From Hyphomonas chukchiensis (GTDB lineage: Bacteria > Pseudomonadota > Alphaproteobacteria > Caulobacterales > Hyphomonadaceae), in the NCBI RefSeq assembly GCF_000682695.1, contig NZ_AWFG01000001.1, positions 496,001 to 560,000 of the forward strand: a stretch of DNA of 64,000 nucleotides, read 5' to 3'. Shown one piece after another: positions 44,370 to 53,920 of this stretch (its first letter is position 1; each line of letters starts with the position of its first letter). A program made the translations under genes and the position numbers. Below the pieces are notes generated by a model. That model saw nothing but the letters and a program-made list of their open reading frames with translations. It was not told the origin of the DNA and searched no databases.

Positions 44370-46877
44370 CTAGAACTTCACGCCAGCCTTGACGTACACG
44401 AAGCGGCCCGAGCTGCCGTAAGGAATGTAACCGGAGAACGGCGTGTTGCCGGTGCCGTTCTGCGAAGCAGGTGCCGGATCGCCGTACTCGTCGAACACGT
44501 TGTCCGCACCGACCGACAGTGTCACACGCTCGTTCCAGGTGTAACGGCCCTCGATGTCGAGGAGCGTGTTTGGATCGATGTTGTAATCGTTTGCCGGGTT
44601 GGAGCTAGGCACCAGCACTTCGCCGTAGCGAATGGCACGGAGCGTTGCACCGAACGGACCACGCTCCCAGTCAAGCGAAGCGGTGAACTTGTCCTTCGGC
44701 GTACCTTCTTCAAGTGTCAGCACGTTCACGCGGCCAAACAGGACCGGGTTCGACGGCAGGGCCGTCAGCTGCGGGATGTCCGGCACAGCCGTCACGTCCG
44801 TCTTGTTGAAGTTCGCACCGAGCGTGGCATTGAAGCGGCCGATTTCGGTTTCCGGGAAGGCATAGTTCGCCACAATGTCCACACCGGAAGTTTCGGTGTC
44901 GACACCGTTGAGGAAGAAGCGACCGCCGCCCGAGCCGATGAAGCCCTGGCTGACAAGATAGTCACGCACGTCCTGCGAGGTGAGGTTTTCCGACAGAACG
45001 ATCCGGTCGTTCACATCGATACGGTAGGCATCGACGGTCACGTTGAGCGGACCGTTACGGAACACGGCGCCGATCGAGTAGTTGACCGAGTTCTCGGCAT
45101 CGAGATCTTTCGCACCCAGGGCCTGGGCGATCGGATCCGTGACCGGGAAGGTCGTGATGTCGAAGGGCACACCGTTGATGAAGTTCGTCGACGTTGTTGC
45201 AAAGTATTGCTGCTGCAGGGACGGCGCACGGAAGCCGTTCTGGACCGAGCCACGCAGTGCGAACATGTCGTTGAAGTCATAACGGGCAGCCAGCTTGCCG
45301 GTGACCGTTTCGCCAAAGTCCGAATAGGACTCGACGCGCACGGCGCCGGAAACGAGCAGGGCATCAGTCACGTTGGCTTCGAGGTCGACATAGGCGCCGA
45401 CAGCTGTGCGGTCCTCGTCAACTTCGTTGGCCGGACGGAAGCCAGGGAACACCTGAGCGCCGGACGCCGTTGCGCCGCCGTTGCCCAGCAGGACGCCGCC
45501 ATTGCGGTAGCTGTCTGGCTCACCTGCGTTGATCTCGTACATTTCCTGACGGGCTTCGAGACCCCAGGCGACGTTGAGATCAGACGCAAGACCATCAACC
45601 GCAAAGCCTTTGACGGCGGATAGGTTGGCCACGACCTGGCTGTATTTGAAGCCACCGGCATCAAACGACGTCTTAGAGGCCGTACCGAGAGAACGGTTGA
45701 GCGTATTCTCGATGGTGAACTGCATCTCGTTCGAACCGTAGACGAGCGAGGCATCCATGTCCCAACCAGCCATCTCGAAGCGGGCACCGCCAGCCACAGA
45801 CGCGTCGGTGGTTTCAGGCGAGATCAGCGGCAGGAAGCCGTTCGGATAGATCTCGATAACATTTCGGTCGTCGAGGGCCCGACGATAGAAGCCTGCAGAC
45901 GTCGTGTCACGATCCTGATAGCTGGCCCAGCCATACAGCTCGACGCCATTGTTGAGGTTGTAGCCGGCATTACCGAACAGGGTGATCTGCTCAAGTTCAG
46001 GCTCACCCGTCCAGGCGTTGAAACGATTGATTTCAGCTTCGCCCGGGGAATAGTTGCCGCCCGTATCGGTTGGATACTGCTGACGCACATCGAAACCCGA
46101 ACGCTCCGTATGCTGCTGGTCCTTGTATTCTGCCGAAACGGTCAGGAAGCCGTCTTCGCCGAGCTGGAAGCCTTTCCAGCCGGACAGCGTGACGACATGG
46201 CCGTCGGAACGCTCACGGGAAATCTCGCCGCTGGCTGGGACCGTCACGCCAAGGCCCGTGGCCGGTGTGTTGACGGGCACAGTGTACTCGGTTTCGCGCC
46301 AGCCATAGCTGACCTCGGCCGCGCCACCTTCGGCCGCTTCACGCAGGTTGACGTTGATCACGCCGGCAATGGCATCAGAGCCGTACTGGGCCGATGCACC
46401 GTCGCGCAGGACTTCAATGCCGGAAACAGCGAGCGTCGGGATCGTGTTGAGGTCGACCGCCGATGTGCCGCGACCGATCGAGCCGTTGACGTTGACGAGC
46501 GAAGCCATGTGACGACGCTTGCCGTTGACGAGCACGAGGGTCTGGTCAGGGCCGAGGCCGCGCAGCGTTGCCGGACGAACCGAGTCCGTACCGTCATTGA
46601 GCGCAGGGCGAGGGAAGTTGAAGGATGGGAGCTGGACCGACAGGGCCTGGTTCAGTTCGCCAATACCGATTTTCTCGAGCGTGGCAGACGACACAACGTC
46701 GACAGCAACGGCCGTATCGAGTGCGGAACGGTTGGCAACACGTGTGCCGAGCGTAACGACCGTCTCGAGCTGGCGGTCCGCCTCGGGCGCCGTCTCTTCC
46801 TGGGCGATCGCAGGTGCTGTGATGGATGCGATGACAGCTGCAGCGGCAGCCGTACGCAGAACAGTTTTAAACTGCAC
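44370..46877 (-). CDS. TonB-dependent outer-membrane receptor
   Basis: 835 residues. A signal peptide ends at ASITAPAIAQ, followed by a TonB-box-like region (ETVVTLGTRV) and the plug domain (PATLRGLGPDQTLVLVNG, DGASAQYGSDAIAGVINV). The 22-strand barrel ends with the aromatic C-terminal motif of outer-membrane proteins (KAGVKF). I place the start at a GTG at 46877, because AAGGAGG lies 8 bp upstream and the signal peptide begins there; upstream ATG starts would add an unrelated 38 residues. The ligand (siderophore, saccharide, other) is unknown. Confidence 0.9.
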   Translation of the reverse strand: MQFKTVLRTAAAAAVIASITAPAIAQEETAPEADRQLETVVTLGTRVANRSALDTAVAVDVVSSATLEKIGIGELNQALSVQLPSFNFPRPALNDGTDSVRPATLRGLGPDQTLVLVNGKRRHMASLVNVNGSIGRGTSAVDLNTIPTLAVSGIEVLRDGASAQYGSDAIAGVINVNLREAAEGGAAEVSYGWRETEYTVPVNTPATGLGVTVPASGEISRERSDGHVVTLSGWKGFQLGEDGFLTVSAEYKDQQHTERSGFDVRQQYPTDTGGNYSPGEAEINRFNAWTGEPELEQITLFGNAGYNLNNGVELYGWASYQDRDTTSAGFYRRALDDRNVIEIYPNGFLPLISPETTDASVAGGARFEMAGWDMDASLVYGSNEMQFTIENTLNRSLGTASKTSFDAGGFKYSQVVANLSAVKGFAVDGLASDLNVAWGLEARQEMYEINAGEPDSYRNGGVLLGNGGATASGAQVFPGFRPANEVDEDRTAVGAYVDLEANVTDALLVSGAVRVESYSDFGETVTGKLAARYDFNDMFALRGSVQNGFRAPSLQQQYFATTSTNFINGVPFDITTFPVTDPIAQALGAKDLDAENSVNYSIGAVFRNGPLNVTVDAYRIDVNDRIVLSENLTSQDVRDYLVSQGFIGSGGGRFFLNGVDTETSGVDIVANYAFPETEIGRFNATLGANFNKTDVTAVPDIPQLTALPSNPVLFGRVNVLTLEEGTPKDKFTASLDWERGPFGATLRAIRYGEVLVPSSNPANDYNIDPNTLLDIEGRYTWNERVTLSVGADNVFDEYGDPAPASQNGTGNTPFSGYIPYGSSGRFVYVKAGVKF

Positions 46878-47028
46878 GATAGTAGTCCTCCTTGACCAAA
46901 CGTGGTTCCCGCCATTGAGAGACCACTTGAAGCTTACCCGGCTTTGGGCTTTGAATTCTAAACAGAGAGTGGACATCCCCCGATAAATCACAAGTGGACG
47001 TAGCGTTTTCCGCCGGGCATGTTGTAAT

Positions 47029-47046
47029 TATGACACTCCTGTCATA
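47029..47046. promoter_or_regulatory. Palindromic operator candidate
   Basis: TATGACA-CTCC-TGTCATA is a perfect 7-bp inverted repeat with a 4-bp spacer. It lies in the 189-bp divergent spacer between the TonB-receptor and short-chain-dehydrogenase genes, ending 20 bp before the latter's ATG. It overlaps a plausible promoter (TTGTAA, 15 bp, CATACT). It looks like a dimeric repressor site, but no regulator gene is adjacent. Confidence 0.5.
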
Positions 47047-47066
47047 CTCACGCGAAAGTATCTCCG

Positions 47067-47879
47067 ATGGCACGAAGACTTTGTCTGATCACGGGCGCCT
47101 CAGCAGGTATCGGCGCCGAGTTTGCCCGTCAGTATGCGGCGCTTGGCTGGGACCTGGCGCTGACAGCGCGCCGTACCGACCGGCTTGAGGCCCTGGCCAA
47201 GGAGCTGGAGACCACCCACGGTATATCCGCCATCACCATTGCGGAAGACCTTGCCCGTCCCGAAGCGGTCGATGCGATCCTTGCGGCGCTGGCGGCCAAG
47301 GATCGTCATGTCGACGCCCTTGTGAACAATGCCGGCTATGGCCTGCCGGGCACATTCTTCAATACATCCTGGGAAGAGCAGGCGGCTTTCATACGCGTGC
47401 TGTACACCGCGCCGGTCGAACTGACCCACAAGATCCTGCCCGGCATGGCGGAGCGTGGCTATGGCCGTATCATCAACGTCGCCTCTCTCGCCGGCTATGC
47501 GGCGGGTAGCGCCGGGCATACGCTCTATGCCAGCGTCAAGGCGGCGATGATCAAGTTCTCCGAAAGCCTCAATGCCGAATGCGTCGCCACGGGACAGGCC
47601 GATATCCACTGCACGGCGCTCTGCCCCGGCTTCACCTGGAGCGAGTTCCACGATGTGAACGGCACGCGCGAAGACACGAACAAGATGCCGAAATGGATGT
47701 GGATGGAGGCAGCCCCCGTGGTGAAGGCGGGGATCGACGCGGTCAATCGCGGCCAGCCGGTTGTCGTGCCCGGCGGCGCCAACAAGGCACTGGCCACGCT
47801 CACACGCATTCTTCCAGAACCGCTTGGGCGGGCCATGGTCCGCGCCCAGTCCAAACGCTATCGGCGGATGGACACGTAA
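47067..47879 (+). CDS. Short-chain dehydrogenase/reductase
   Basis: 270 residues. Classical SDR motifs are GASAGIGAEFARQ (cofactor glycines), NNAGYGLPG, and the catalytic Tyr154/Lys158 in LYASVKAA. The substrate and the NAD or NADP preference are unknown. A strong palindrome lies just upstream. The next gene on this strand, the Mcd-like dehydrogenase, starts about 95 bp downstream, so they may or may not form an operon. Confidence 0.9.
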   Translation: MARRLCLITGASAGIGAEFARQYAALGWDLALTARRTDRLEALAKELETTHGISAITIAEDLARPEAVDAILAALAAKDRHVDALVNNAGYGLPGTFFNTSWEEQAAFIRVLYTAPVELTHKILPGMAERGYGRIINVASLAGYAAGSAGHTLYASVKAAMIKFSESLNAECVATGQADIHCTALCPGFTWSEFHDVNGTREDTNKMPKWMWMEAAPVVKAGIDAVNRGQPVVVPGGANKALATLTRILPEPLGRAMVRAQSKRYRRMDT

Positions 47880-47974
47880 GGGCGGCCTGCGTTGTTGCAC
47901 CGCACAATCTTGCCATGACTCTTGCCTGTATCGCACTATACTAAGCAAAACGACCAAAGATCGTGGAGGATATT

Positions 47975-49675
47975 ATGGACGGCGCTGTAGGCGAGACACT
48001 TGAACAATCCCCTGTCATGACGGGGCTTTTGCCTGCCATGGCCGACGCCGTCATGGCGCTTGAAGCCTATGTCGATGCGGCCACTCTGGCAGCCGGCAAG
48101 CAGCTGAAAACGCCCGATGGCAAGCCTGACCGCAAGGCGCTGGAGCGCCAGCAGCATATGGCGCACGGGCTCGCCTGGCTCGCAACCTATCTCGAAACCT
48201 TGCGCCAGACATCCGAATGGGCCGCGCGCATCGATTCCGAAGGCAAGTTCGGCGAGGTCGAGGCGCTCCTCTCGCAAATCCTGTTCAGCGAGTATCTCGC
48301 CCAGATTGTCAGCGGCATACCGATGAACCAGGGCGAGACCATCCGCCCGCACGAATTGGGTACGCTGAAAGAAGCCGACGCGCTGTTCGAGACCGCCGTG
48401 ATCAAGCGCCTAGTTCTTGAGGGCAAGACACCCGCCTCGATGGCCGCCGCAGCCAGGCTGCTGCCCGACGCGCTCAGCCGCAGCACTGTCGAGGAAACAG
48501 GCCTTGACGAGACCATGAGCATGGTGCGCGAACAATTCGCGAAATTCGCCAGCGACAAGATCAAGCCGCATGCCCATAGCTGGCATATCCGCAATGACTA
48601 TATCCCGATGGATGTTGTCAGCGAGATGGCTGAACTGGGCGTCTTCGGCCTGACCATCCCGGAAGAGTTCGGCGGCTTCGGCATGGGCAAGATCGCCATG
48701 TGCGTCGTCTCCGAAGAACTGTCGCGCGGCTATATCGGCACCGGTTCGCTCGGCACACGCAGCGAGATTGCGGCCGAGCTGATCCTGATCGGCGGCACGG
48801 ACGACCAGAAGACCCAATGGCTGCCCAAAATTGCCAGCGGTGAAATCCTGCCCACGGCCGTGTTTACCGAACCTAACACGGGCTCTGACCTTGGCAGCCT
48901 GCGCACACGCGCCGTAAAAACCGAGGACGGCAGCGAATATGCGATCACCGGCAACAAGACCTGGATCACCCATCCGGTGCGCGCGGATGTAATGACAGTG
49001 CTCGCCCGTACCGATCCGGCCACGAACAATTTCTCGGGCCTCTCCATGTTCCTGGCTGAAAAGCCGCGCGGCGATGATGCCACCCCCTTCCCTGCCACGG
49101 GCATGAGCGGCGGCGAGATCGAAGTGATCGGCTATCGCGGCATGAAGGAATACGAAATCGGCTTTGATGATTTCCGCGTGAAATCGGAAAACCTGCTCGG
49201 CGGTGTCGAGGGCCAGGGCTTCCGCCAGCTGATGGCCACGTTCGAGAGCGCCCGTATCCAGACCGCTGCACGCGGCATTGGCGTGGCACAGAACGCGTTC
49301 GAGATCGGCCTGCAATATGCGCTCGACCGGAACCAGTTCGGCCATCCGATCTACACGTTCCCGCGCGTCTCGAACAAGCTGGTCATGATGGCTGCTGAAC
49401 TGATCGGCGTGCGCCAGCTGACCTATTTCTCGGCGCGCCAGAAGGATGCCGACAAGCGCTGCGATCTTGAAGCCGGCATGGCGAAACTGCTCGCGGCGCG
49501 CGTTGCCTGGGCCGCAGCGGACAACGCCCTGCAGATTCATGGCGGCAATGGTTTCGCGGTCGAATACCCGATCAGCCGGGTTCTGGCCGATGCACGTATC
49601 CTCAATATCTTCGAGGGTGCAGGCGAAGTGCAGGCCATGGTCATCGCCCGCCGCCTGCTCGAAAGCGGCAACTGA
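47975..49675 (+). CDS. Probable (2S)-methylsuccinyl-CoA dehydrogenase
   Basis: 566 residues: an acyl-CoA dehydrogenase with a ~160-residue helical N-terminal extension (YVDAATLAAGKQLKTPDG and onward), unusual for short FadE enzymes but expected of Mcd. The core shows FTEPNTGSDLGSLRTR and ALQIHGGNGFAVEYPISRVL, with FEGAGE near the end, so the canonical glutamate is retained here. Mcd oxidises methylsuccinyl-CoA to mesaconyl-CoA in the ethylmalonyl-CoA pathway for acetyl-CoA assimilation. Ccr, Ecm and Meaa are not in the window, so the assignment rests on architecture. Start chosen at 47975 (GGAGGA 4 bp upstream); the longer frame uses GTG. Confidence 0.72.
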   Translation: MDGAVGETLEQSPVMTGLLPAMADAVMALEAYVDAATLAAGKQLKTPDGKPDRKALERQQHMAHGLAWLATYLETLRQTSEWAARIDSEGKFGEVEALLSQILFSEYLAQIVSGIPMNQGETIRPHELGTLKEADALFETAVIKRLVLEGKTPASMAAAARLLPDALSRSTVEETGLDETMSMVREQFAKFASDKIKPHAHSWHIRNDYIPMDVVSEMAELGVFGLTIPEEFGGFGMGKIAMCVVSEELSRGYIGTGSLGTRSEIAAELILIGGTDDQKTQWLPKIASGEILPTAVFTEPNTGSDLGSLRTRAVKTEDGSEYAITGNKTWITHPVRADVMTVLARTDPATNNFSGLSMFLAEKPRGDDATPFPATGMSGGEIEVIGYRGMKEYEIGFDDFRVKSENLLGGVEGQGFRQLMATFESARIQTAARGIGVAQNAFEIGLQYALDRNQFGHPIYTFPRVSNKLVMMAAELIGVRQLTYFSARQKDADKRCDLEAGMAKLLAARVAWAAADNALQIHGGNGFAVEYPISRVLADARILNIFEGAGEVQAMVIARRLLESGN

Positions 49676-49778
49676 TCCCGCATTAAAATAATTACGGGCA
49701 GAGCGTGAACCTGTTTGCGTCCTGCCCGTTACTCTCGCTCGCGCGCAGCTTCCCGACCCCCGCGCGAAGGGAGGCCTT

Positions 49779-51032
49779 ATGGCGCAGAGCAATTCCTCAA
49801 CTGAAACCGAAAAGCGTGACCTTCGCACGGGCGAGCCACTCTGGCTCGCAGAGGGCGCACCCAATCTTTCCGTCCGCAAGACGCCCAAGCATTCGACCTA
49901 TGACGTCATCATCGCCGGATCGGGCATCAGCGGCGCGCTGACGGCGTGGCATCTCTGCGACGGCAAGCGCCGGGTCCTGCTGATTGATCGCCGGCCGCCC
50001 GTCACGGGTTCCACGCCGGCCAGCACCGCGATGATCCAGTACGAGATCGATACGCCGCTGCACAAGCTGGCGGAGATGATCGGGCAGGACAAGGCGCGCC
50101 GGGCCTGGAAACGCTCGGCAAAGGCAGTTCAGCGGCTTGGCGAGATTGTCCGGCTGGAAAACATTCCCTGCGGTTACACCGAGAAGCCTGCGCTCTATCT
50201 TGCCGGGGACGAATTCGGTTTCCGCGCGCTCCAGACCGAACAGGCGGCGCGCGAGGCCGCCGGCCTGACCTCCCGTTTCATCCCTGCGCAGGAATTGCGG
50301 GAGACCTATGGCATGGACCGTACCGGCGCCCTGCTCAGCGAGCCATCCGCCTCTGCCGATCCGGCGCAACTGACGGCGGGCCTTCTGCGTCGAGCAACAG
50401 ATTCGGGGCTCGAAATCGTGTCGCCTCTGGAAGTCTGCGATTTCGTGGCAACGGGTGCGCAGGCGGCGCTGACCCTGTCAAACGACCAGATCCTGACATG
50501 CGGTCATGCCGTGTTCTGCACCGGCTATGAGTTCCTGAAATCGCTCGAGAGCCGCGAGCACCGGATCATATCGACCTGGGCGATCGCGGCGCGGCCGCGT
50601 GGCAAGCTCCCCACCTGGCTGGACGATCATATCGTCTGGGAAGGGTCTGACCCCTACCTCTATTTCCGCACGCACACGGATGGGCATGTCGTTATCGGCG
50701 GCGAGGACGAGCCTTTCGAGACGGGTCACATGAACGCGGCCAAGCTGCAACGCAAGACCGCGACGCTGGTGGAGAAGTTCGAGAAACTGACGGGCGTTTC
50801 GCTCTATCCGCCCGCCCATCGCTGGGCGGCAGCGTTTGGCGAATCCACTACGGGCCTTCCGTTCCTTGGCCCCGTTCCGGGACACTCCCATGTGCACGCC
50901 CTGATGGGCTTTGGCGGCAATGGCATCACATTCAGCGTGATTGGCGCGGAAATTGTTGCCGCAGCGATTGCAGGCAAGCCGGATCCGGACGCATCGATCT
51001 TCGCCTTTCCAAGCGATACCGACGCGCCCTGA
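49779..51032 (+). CDS. FAD-dependent oxidoreductase (D-amino-acid oxidase family)
   Basis: 417 residues. The Rossmann motif IIAGSGISGALTAWHL at about residue 46 is followed by RRPPVTGSTPASTAM. The C-terminal region with GLPFLGPVPG and MGFGGNGITFS fits the DAO fold. Such enzymes oxidise amines or amino acids; some relatives act on glycine or sarcosine. There is no Rieske domain at the C-terminus. The ATG has GGGAGG upstream, about 100 bp after the Mcd-like gene. Confidence 0.85.
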   Translation: MAQSNSSTETEKRDLRTGEPLWLAEGAPNLSVRKTPKHSTYDVIIAGSGISGALTAWHLCDGKRRVLLIDRRPPVTGSTPASTAMIQYEIDTPLHKLAEMIGQDKARRAWKRSAKAVQRLGEIVRLENIPCGYTEKPALYLAGDEFGFRALQTEQAAREAAGLTSRFIPAQELRETYGMDRTGALLSEPSASADPAQLTAGLLRRATDSGLEIVSPLEVCDFVATGAQAALTLSNDQILTCGHAVFCTGYEFLKSLESREHRIISTWAIAARPRGKLPTWLDDHIVWEGSDPYLYFRTHTDGHVVIGGEDEPFETGHMNAAKLQRKTATLVEKFEKLTGVSLYPPAHRWAAAFGESTTGLPFLGPVPGHSHVHALMGFGGNGITFSVIGAEIVAAAIAGKPDPDASIFAFPSDTDAP

Positions 51033-51036
51033 AGCC

Positions 51037-51933
51037 CTAGCGGATCTCGCCGTTCAGCGGTTCGATATCATCCGGCTCGTGCTGGATGATGACCTTTGCG
51101 CCGAGGCGTTCGGCGCGCGCTTCGAACGCATCCATGGATGCCAGCGTTTCGGCTTCGTCAAAGTTGAAGCGCGGCACGCGTTTCAGTTCGCGGCTTTCAT
51201 TGCGGTGATAGAGGTCGCCCGTCAGCAGAACGGGGCCGCTTTCCGGCATCATCAGCTGCAGCGAGGAATGCCCCGGCGTATGGCCGGGCGTCTGGAAGAT
51301 AACCACAGTGCCGTCGCCGAACACGTCATACTCGTCATCAATCAGCTGCTGTTCCATCGGGCTGAACATGGCGAAGGTTGGCGCGAGGCTTGGATCATAA
51401 GGGGCGGACCCATCCGGCGGGAACATGGCGTCCTTTTCCTTCTGGTTGACCAGCCAGGTCGAGCCCTGAACCTGATCGATCTGACCGGTATGATCGAAAT
51501 GGCTGTGGGAAATGGCGACATAGTCGATTTCAGACGGGACGACGCCCAGCGCAGCCAGTTCCTCCGTCAACGAGGTGTCGAGCGACACGGTGAAGACGCC
51601 TTGCGTGTTTTCGCCATTGCCGACCAACATGCCCGGCAGGCCGAGATCCCAAAGCAGGATGCCTTTCGGGTGGCGGATCAGGAAACAGCTGTCCGTCAGC
51701 GTATCCGACTGTCCGGCATAGTCCCCAGCAGACGAGAAGATATCGAGATCAGAGACCTTGATCGTGCCGCAATCGAGCACATCGACATGGAGCGGTGCTT
51801 CAGCCTCCACTGTTTCGACGGGGGCTTCCGCCTCGGGTGCGGGGGCCTCGGCTTCAGGCGCAGGTGTCTTTGGTGCGCAGGCGGCCAGCAGGGCGGCCGT
51901 CGAAGCCGCAATCATCAAATGTGTCAGGCGCAT
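51037..51933 (-). CDS. Metallo-beta-lactamase-fold lipoprotein
   Basis: 298 residues. A lipoprotein signal ends LLAAC at about residue 19, followed by a linker of repeated Pro-Ala-Glu (PAPEAEAPAPEAEAP). The MBL domain has SHSHFDHTGQ, GHTPGHSS and the later HEPDD. These are the zinc ligands of lactonase- or hydrolase-type enzymes (compare AHL lactonases), but the substrate is unknown. It converges with the DAO gene by 4 bp and is followed upstream by hisI. Confidence 0.85.
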   Translation of the reverse strand: MRLTHLMIAASTAALLAACAPKTPAPEAEAPAPEAEAPVETVEAEAPLHVDVLDCGTIKVSDLDIFSSAGDYAGQSDTLTDSCFLIRHPKGILLWDLGLPGMLVGNGENTQGVFTVSLDTSLTEELAALGVVPSEIDYVAISHSHFDHTGQIDQVQGSTWLVNQKEKDAMFPPDGSAPYDPSLAPTFAMFSPMEQQLIDDEYDVFGDGTVVIFQTPGHTPGHSSLQLMMPESGPVLLTGDLYHRNESRELKRVPRFNFDEAETLASMDAFEARAERLGAKVIIQHEPDDIEPLNGEIR

Positions 51934-51964
51934 TATGGTCCCCTTCAGGTGAGTCGGTCAGAAA

Positions 51965-52366
51965 CTAGGTGTTTTTGGCGTCGAGCGATAGCGTCTGTCC
52001 GTCCGGGCCGACCACACGGTAGAAACAGCTGTCGCGGCCTGTATGGCAGGCGCCGCCTGTCTGGTTGACGCGCAGGAGGACAGCGTCCTGATCGCAATCC
52101 ACGCGCACCTCGACCACGTCCTGTATATGTCCTGACGTATCGCCCTTCACCCACAGCTCGCCGCGCGAACGCGACCAGTAGGTCGCCCGGCCGGTCGACA
52201 CTGTCGCGGCGAGCGCTTCGGCATTCATCCAGGCCAGCATCAGCACTTCGCCGCTGGTCGCGTCCTGCGCAATCGCCGCGATCAGGCCGTCGGCATTGAA
52301 TTTGGGGCGCAATTCGCAGGTCTCGTCCTGCGCGCTGCCCGAAAGGGGGGGAGAATAATCGGTCAT
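51965..52366 (-). CDS. hisI: Phosphoribosyl-AMP cyclohydrolase
   Basis: 133 residues. HisI opens the purine ring of phosphoribosyl-AMP in histidine synthesis. The family segments [24 protein letters not shown] and the metal-binding [20 protein letters not shown] are intact. It is the stand-alone form, not fused to HisE. The ATG at 52366 has GGAGG at ideal spacing; the ATG at 52378 is part of that ribosome-binding site. Other his genes are not in this window. Confidence 0.95.
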   Translation of the reverse strand: MTDYSPPLSGSAQDETCELRPKFNADGLIAAIAQDATSGEVLMLAWMNAEALAATVSTGRATYWSRSRGELWVKGDTSGHIQDVVEVRVDCDQDAVLLRVNQTGGACHTGRDSCFYRVVGPDGQTLSLDAKNT

Positions 52367-52458
52367 GTACGCCTCCATAGTTCAGGACCGCCACACGCGC
52401 CAGCGGAACCCGCGCGCTGATGGCACGCTATGTGAGGACACACAGGGGGATTTCAAAA

Positions 52459-53013
52459 ATGGAATGGTTTGCTTCAAGCCCGCGATCGCTAATGCTAATC
52501 GCTGCGTCCGCAGCAGCGATGTATCTGGCGCTGATCATCCTCACGCGTCTGGCCGGCGTGCGCAGTTTCTCAAAAATGAGTGGATTTGATTTCGCCGTCA
52601 CGGTGTCGATCGGCTCCGTATTGGCATCTGTTATCCTGACAAAGGATCCCCCCGTCGCGCAGGGCATCGCCGCGCTTGCGGCGCTGTTTGCGCTGCAGAT
52701 GGGTGTCGCCGCCTTGCGGGTCTATTCAGATAAGTTTGAGGGTAGCACCAATAACAAGCCGCGCCTCATCATGGCGAATGGCGAGATGCTGCGCGAGCAG
52801 ATGAACAAGGCCAAAATCACCGAGAGCGACCTCCTGGGAAAGCTTCGCGAGGCCAACGTACTGGACTTCTCTCAGGTCGATGCGGCCGTCGCGGAAACGA
52901 CAGGCGATATCTCCGTGCTCCATCGCGCACGGGGCGACACGCCGCTGGCAGCGAACCTGCTCGAAGGCGTGATTGGGGCCGAGCATTACAGGCCAGAGCC
53001 GATCCGGACATAA
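52459..53013 (+). CDS. DUF421 (YetF-like) membrane protein
   Basis: 184 residues. Three N-terminal membrane segments (LMLIAASAAAMYLALIIL and following) precede the soluble YetF domain with PRLIMANGEMLREQMNKAKI, where family proteins form a small barrel. Function unknown; the family is widespread, and in Bacillus spores YetF-like proteins have been linked to germination. The ATG at 52459 is preferred over one 13 codons earlier. It stands alone between hisI and the hydratase gene. Confidence 0.82.
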   Translation: MEWFASSPRSLMLIAASAAAMYLALIILTRLAGVRSFSKMSGFDFAVTVSIGSVLASVILTKDPPVAQGIAALAALFALQMGVAALRVYSDKFEGSTNNKPRLIMANGEMLREQMNKAKITESDLLGKLREANVLDFSQVDAAVAETTGDISVLHRARGDTPLAANLLEGVIGAEHYRPEPIRT

Positions 53014-53076
53014 TCTCGCGCTGCCCTTTTGCCGAATTGCGGTCTAGACTGGCAAAAAATCACGGAGGAATCCCGC

Positions 53077-53907
53077 ATGGCCGCTTACACGCAAATATTG
53101 GAAGACCTGAACGACGGTATCCTGACGCTGACACTGAACAGGCCGGACCGGCTGAATGCCTGGACGCCGGTGATGCAGGCCGAACTGGAAACCGCCATCC
53201 GCGCGGCAGGCGACAATGCGGACGTGCGATGCATCATCGTCACAGGTGCCGGGCGCGGCTTCTGCGCCGGGGCGGACATGAACCATCTGCAGGATATCCA
53301 GGGCGATACGGATGCAGGCGCCAAATCGGCGACGGCGCGTGTCGAGCGCAGCGCGCCGGAGGGGCTGGAGAAAATCTATGATGGCCGCTTCGGCTATCTC
53401 TATGCCTGCCCCAAGCCCATCATCGCGGCCATTAACGGCCCCTGCGCGGGCATCGGCCTGATCTTTGCGCTCTTTGCCGACATGCGCTTTGCCGCCGAGG
53501 ACGCGAAGTTCACGACCGCTTTCGCCCAGCGCGGCCTGATCGCCGAGCACGGCATTGGCTGGCTCCTGCCCCGACTCGTGGGTGAAGCAAATGCGCTGGA
53601 CCTCTTGTTCACCGCCCGTGTGTTCAAGGGCGACGAGGCGGCCGATCTCGGTCTCGTCAACAAGGCGTTGCCTTCCAATGAACTGATGCCCCATGTGATG
53701 GAGCTCGCAGGTCACCTTTCGAAAATGGTCTCGCCCCGCTCCGTCGCCGTGATGAAGCGCCAGGTGCGCGCGTCCTATTTCCAGTCCTATTCGGAAAGCC
53801 TCGCAGAGGCGGATACTGCAATGGCGGACAGCTTCACGACATTCGACTTCAAGGAAGGCGTGGCAAGTTTTGTCGAGCGCCGCGAACCGGCCTTCCAGGG
53901 CAAATAG
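53077..53907 (+). CDS. Enoyl-CoA hydratase/isomerase-family protein
   Basis: 276 residues of the crotonase fold. The oxyanion segment GAGRGFCAGADMNHL and the later KPIIAAINGPCAGIGLIFAL are clear, and RGLIAEHGIGWLLPRLVG includes a family acid (Glu) suitable for catalysis. It should hydrate or isomerise an enoyl-CoA. The ATG has GGAGG 7 bp upstream. The next gene, only 13 bp away, encodes an HMG-CoA-lyase-family enzyme, which suggests a branched acyl-CoA (e.g. leucine-type) breakdown pair, by inference only. Confidence 0.88.
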   Translation: MAAYTQILEDLNDGILTLTLNRPDRLNAWTPVMQAELETAIRAAGDNADVRCIIVTGAGRGFCAGADMNHLQDIQGDTDAGAKSATARVERSAPEGLEKIYDGRFGYLYACPKPIIAAINGPCAGIGLIFALFADMRFAAEDAKFTTAFAQRGLIAEHGIGWLLPRLVGEANALDLLFTARVFKGDEAADLGLVNKALPSNELMPHVMELAGHLSKMVSPRSVAVMKRQVRASYFQSYSESLAEADTAMADSFTTFDFKEGVASFVERREPAFQGK

Positions 53908-53920
53908 ACAGGAATAGAAA

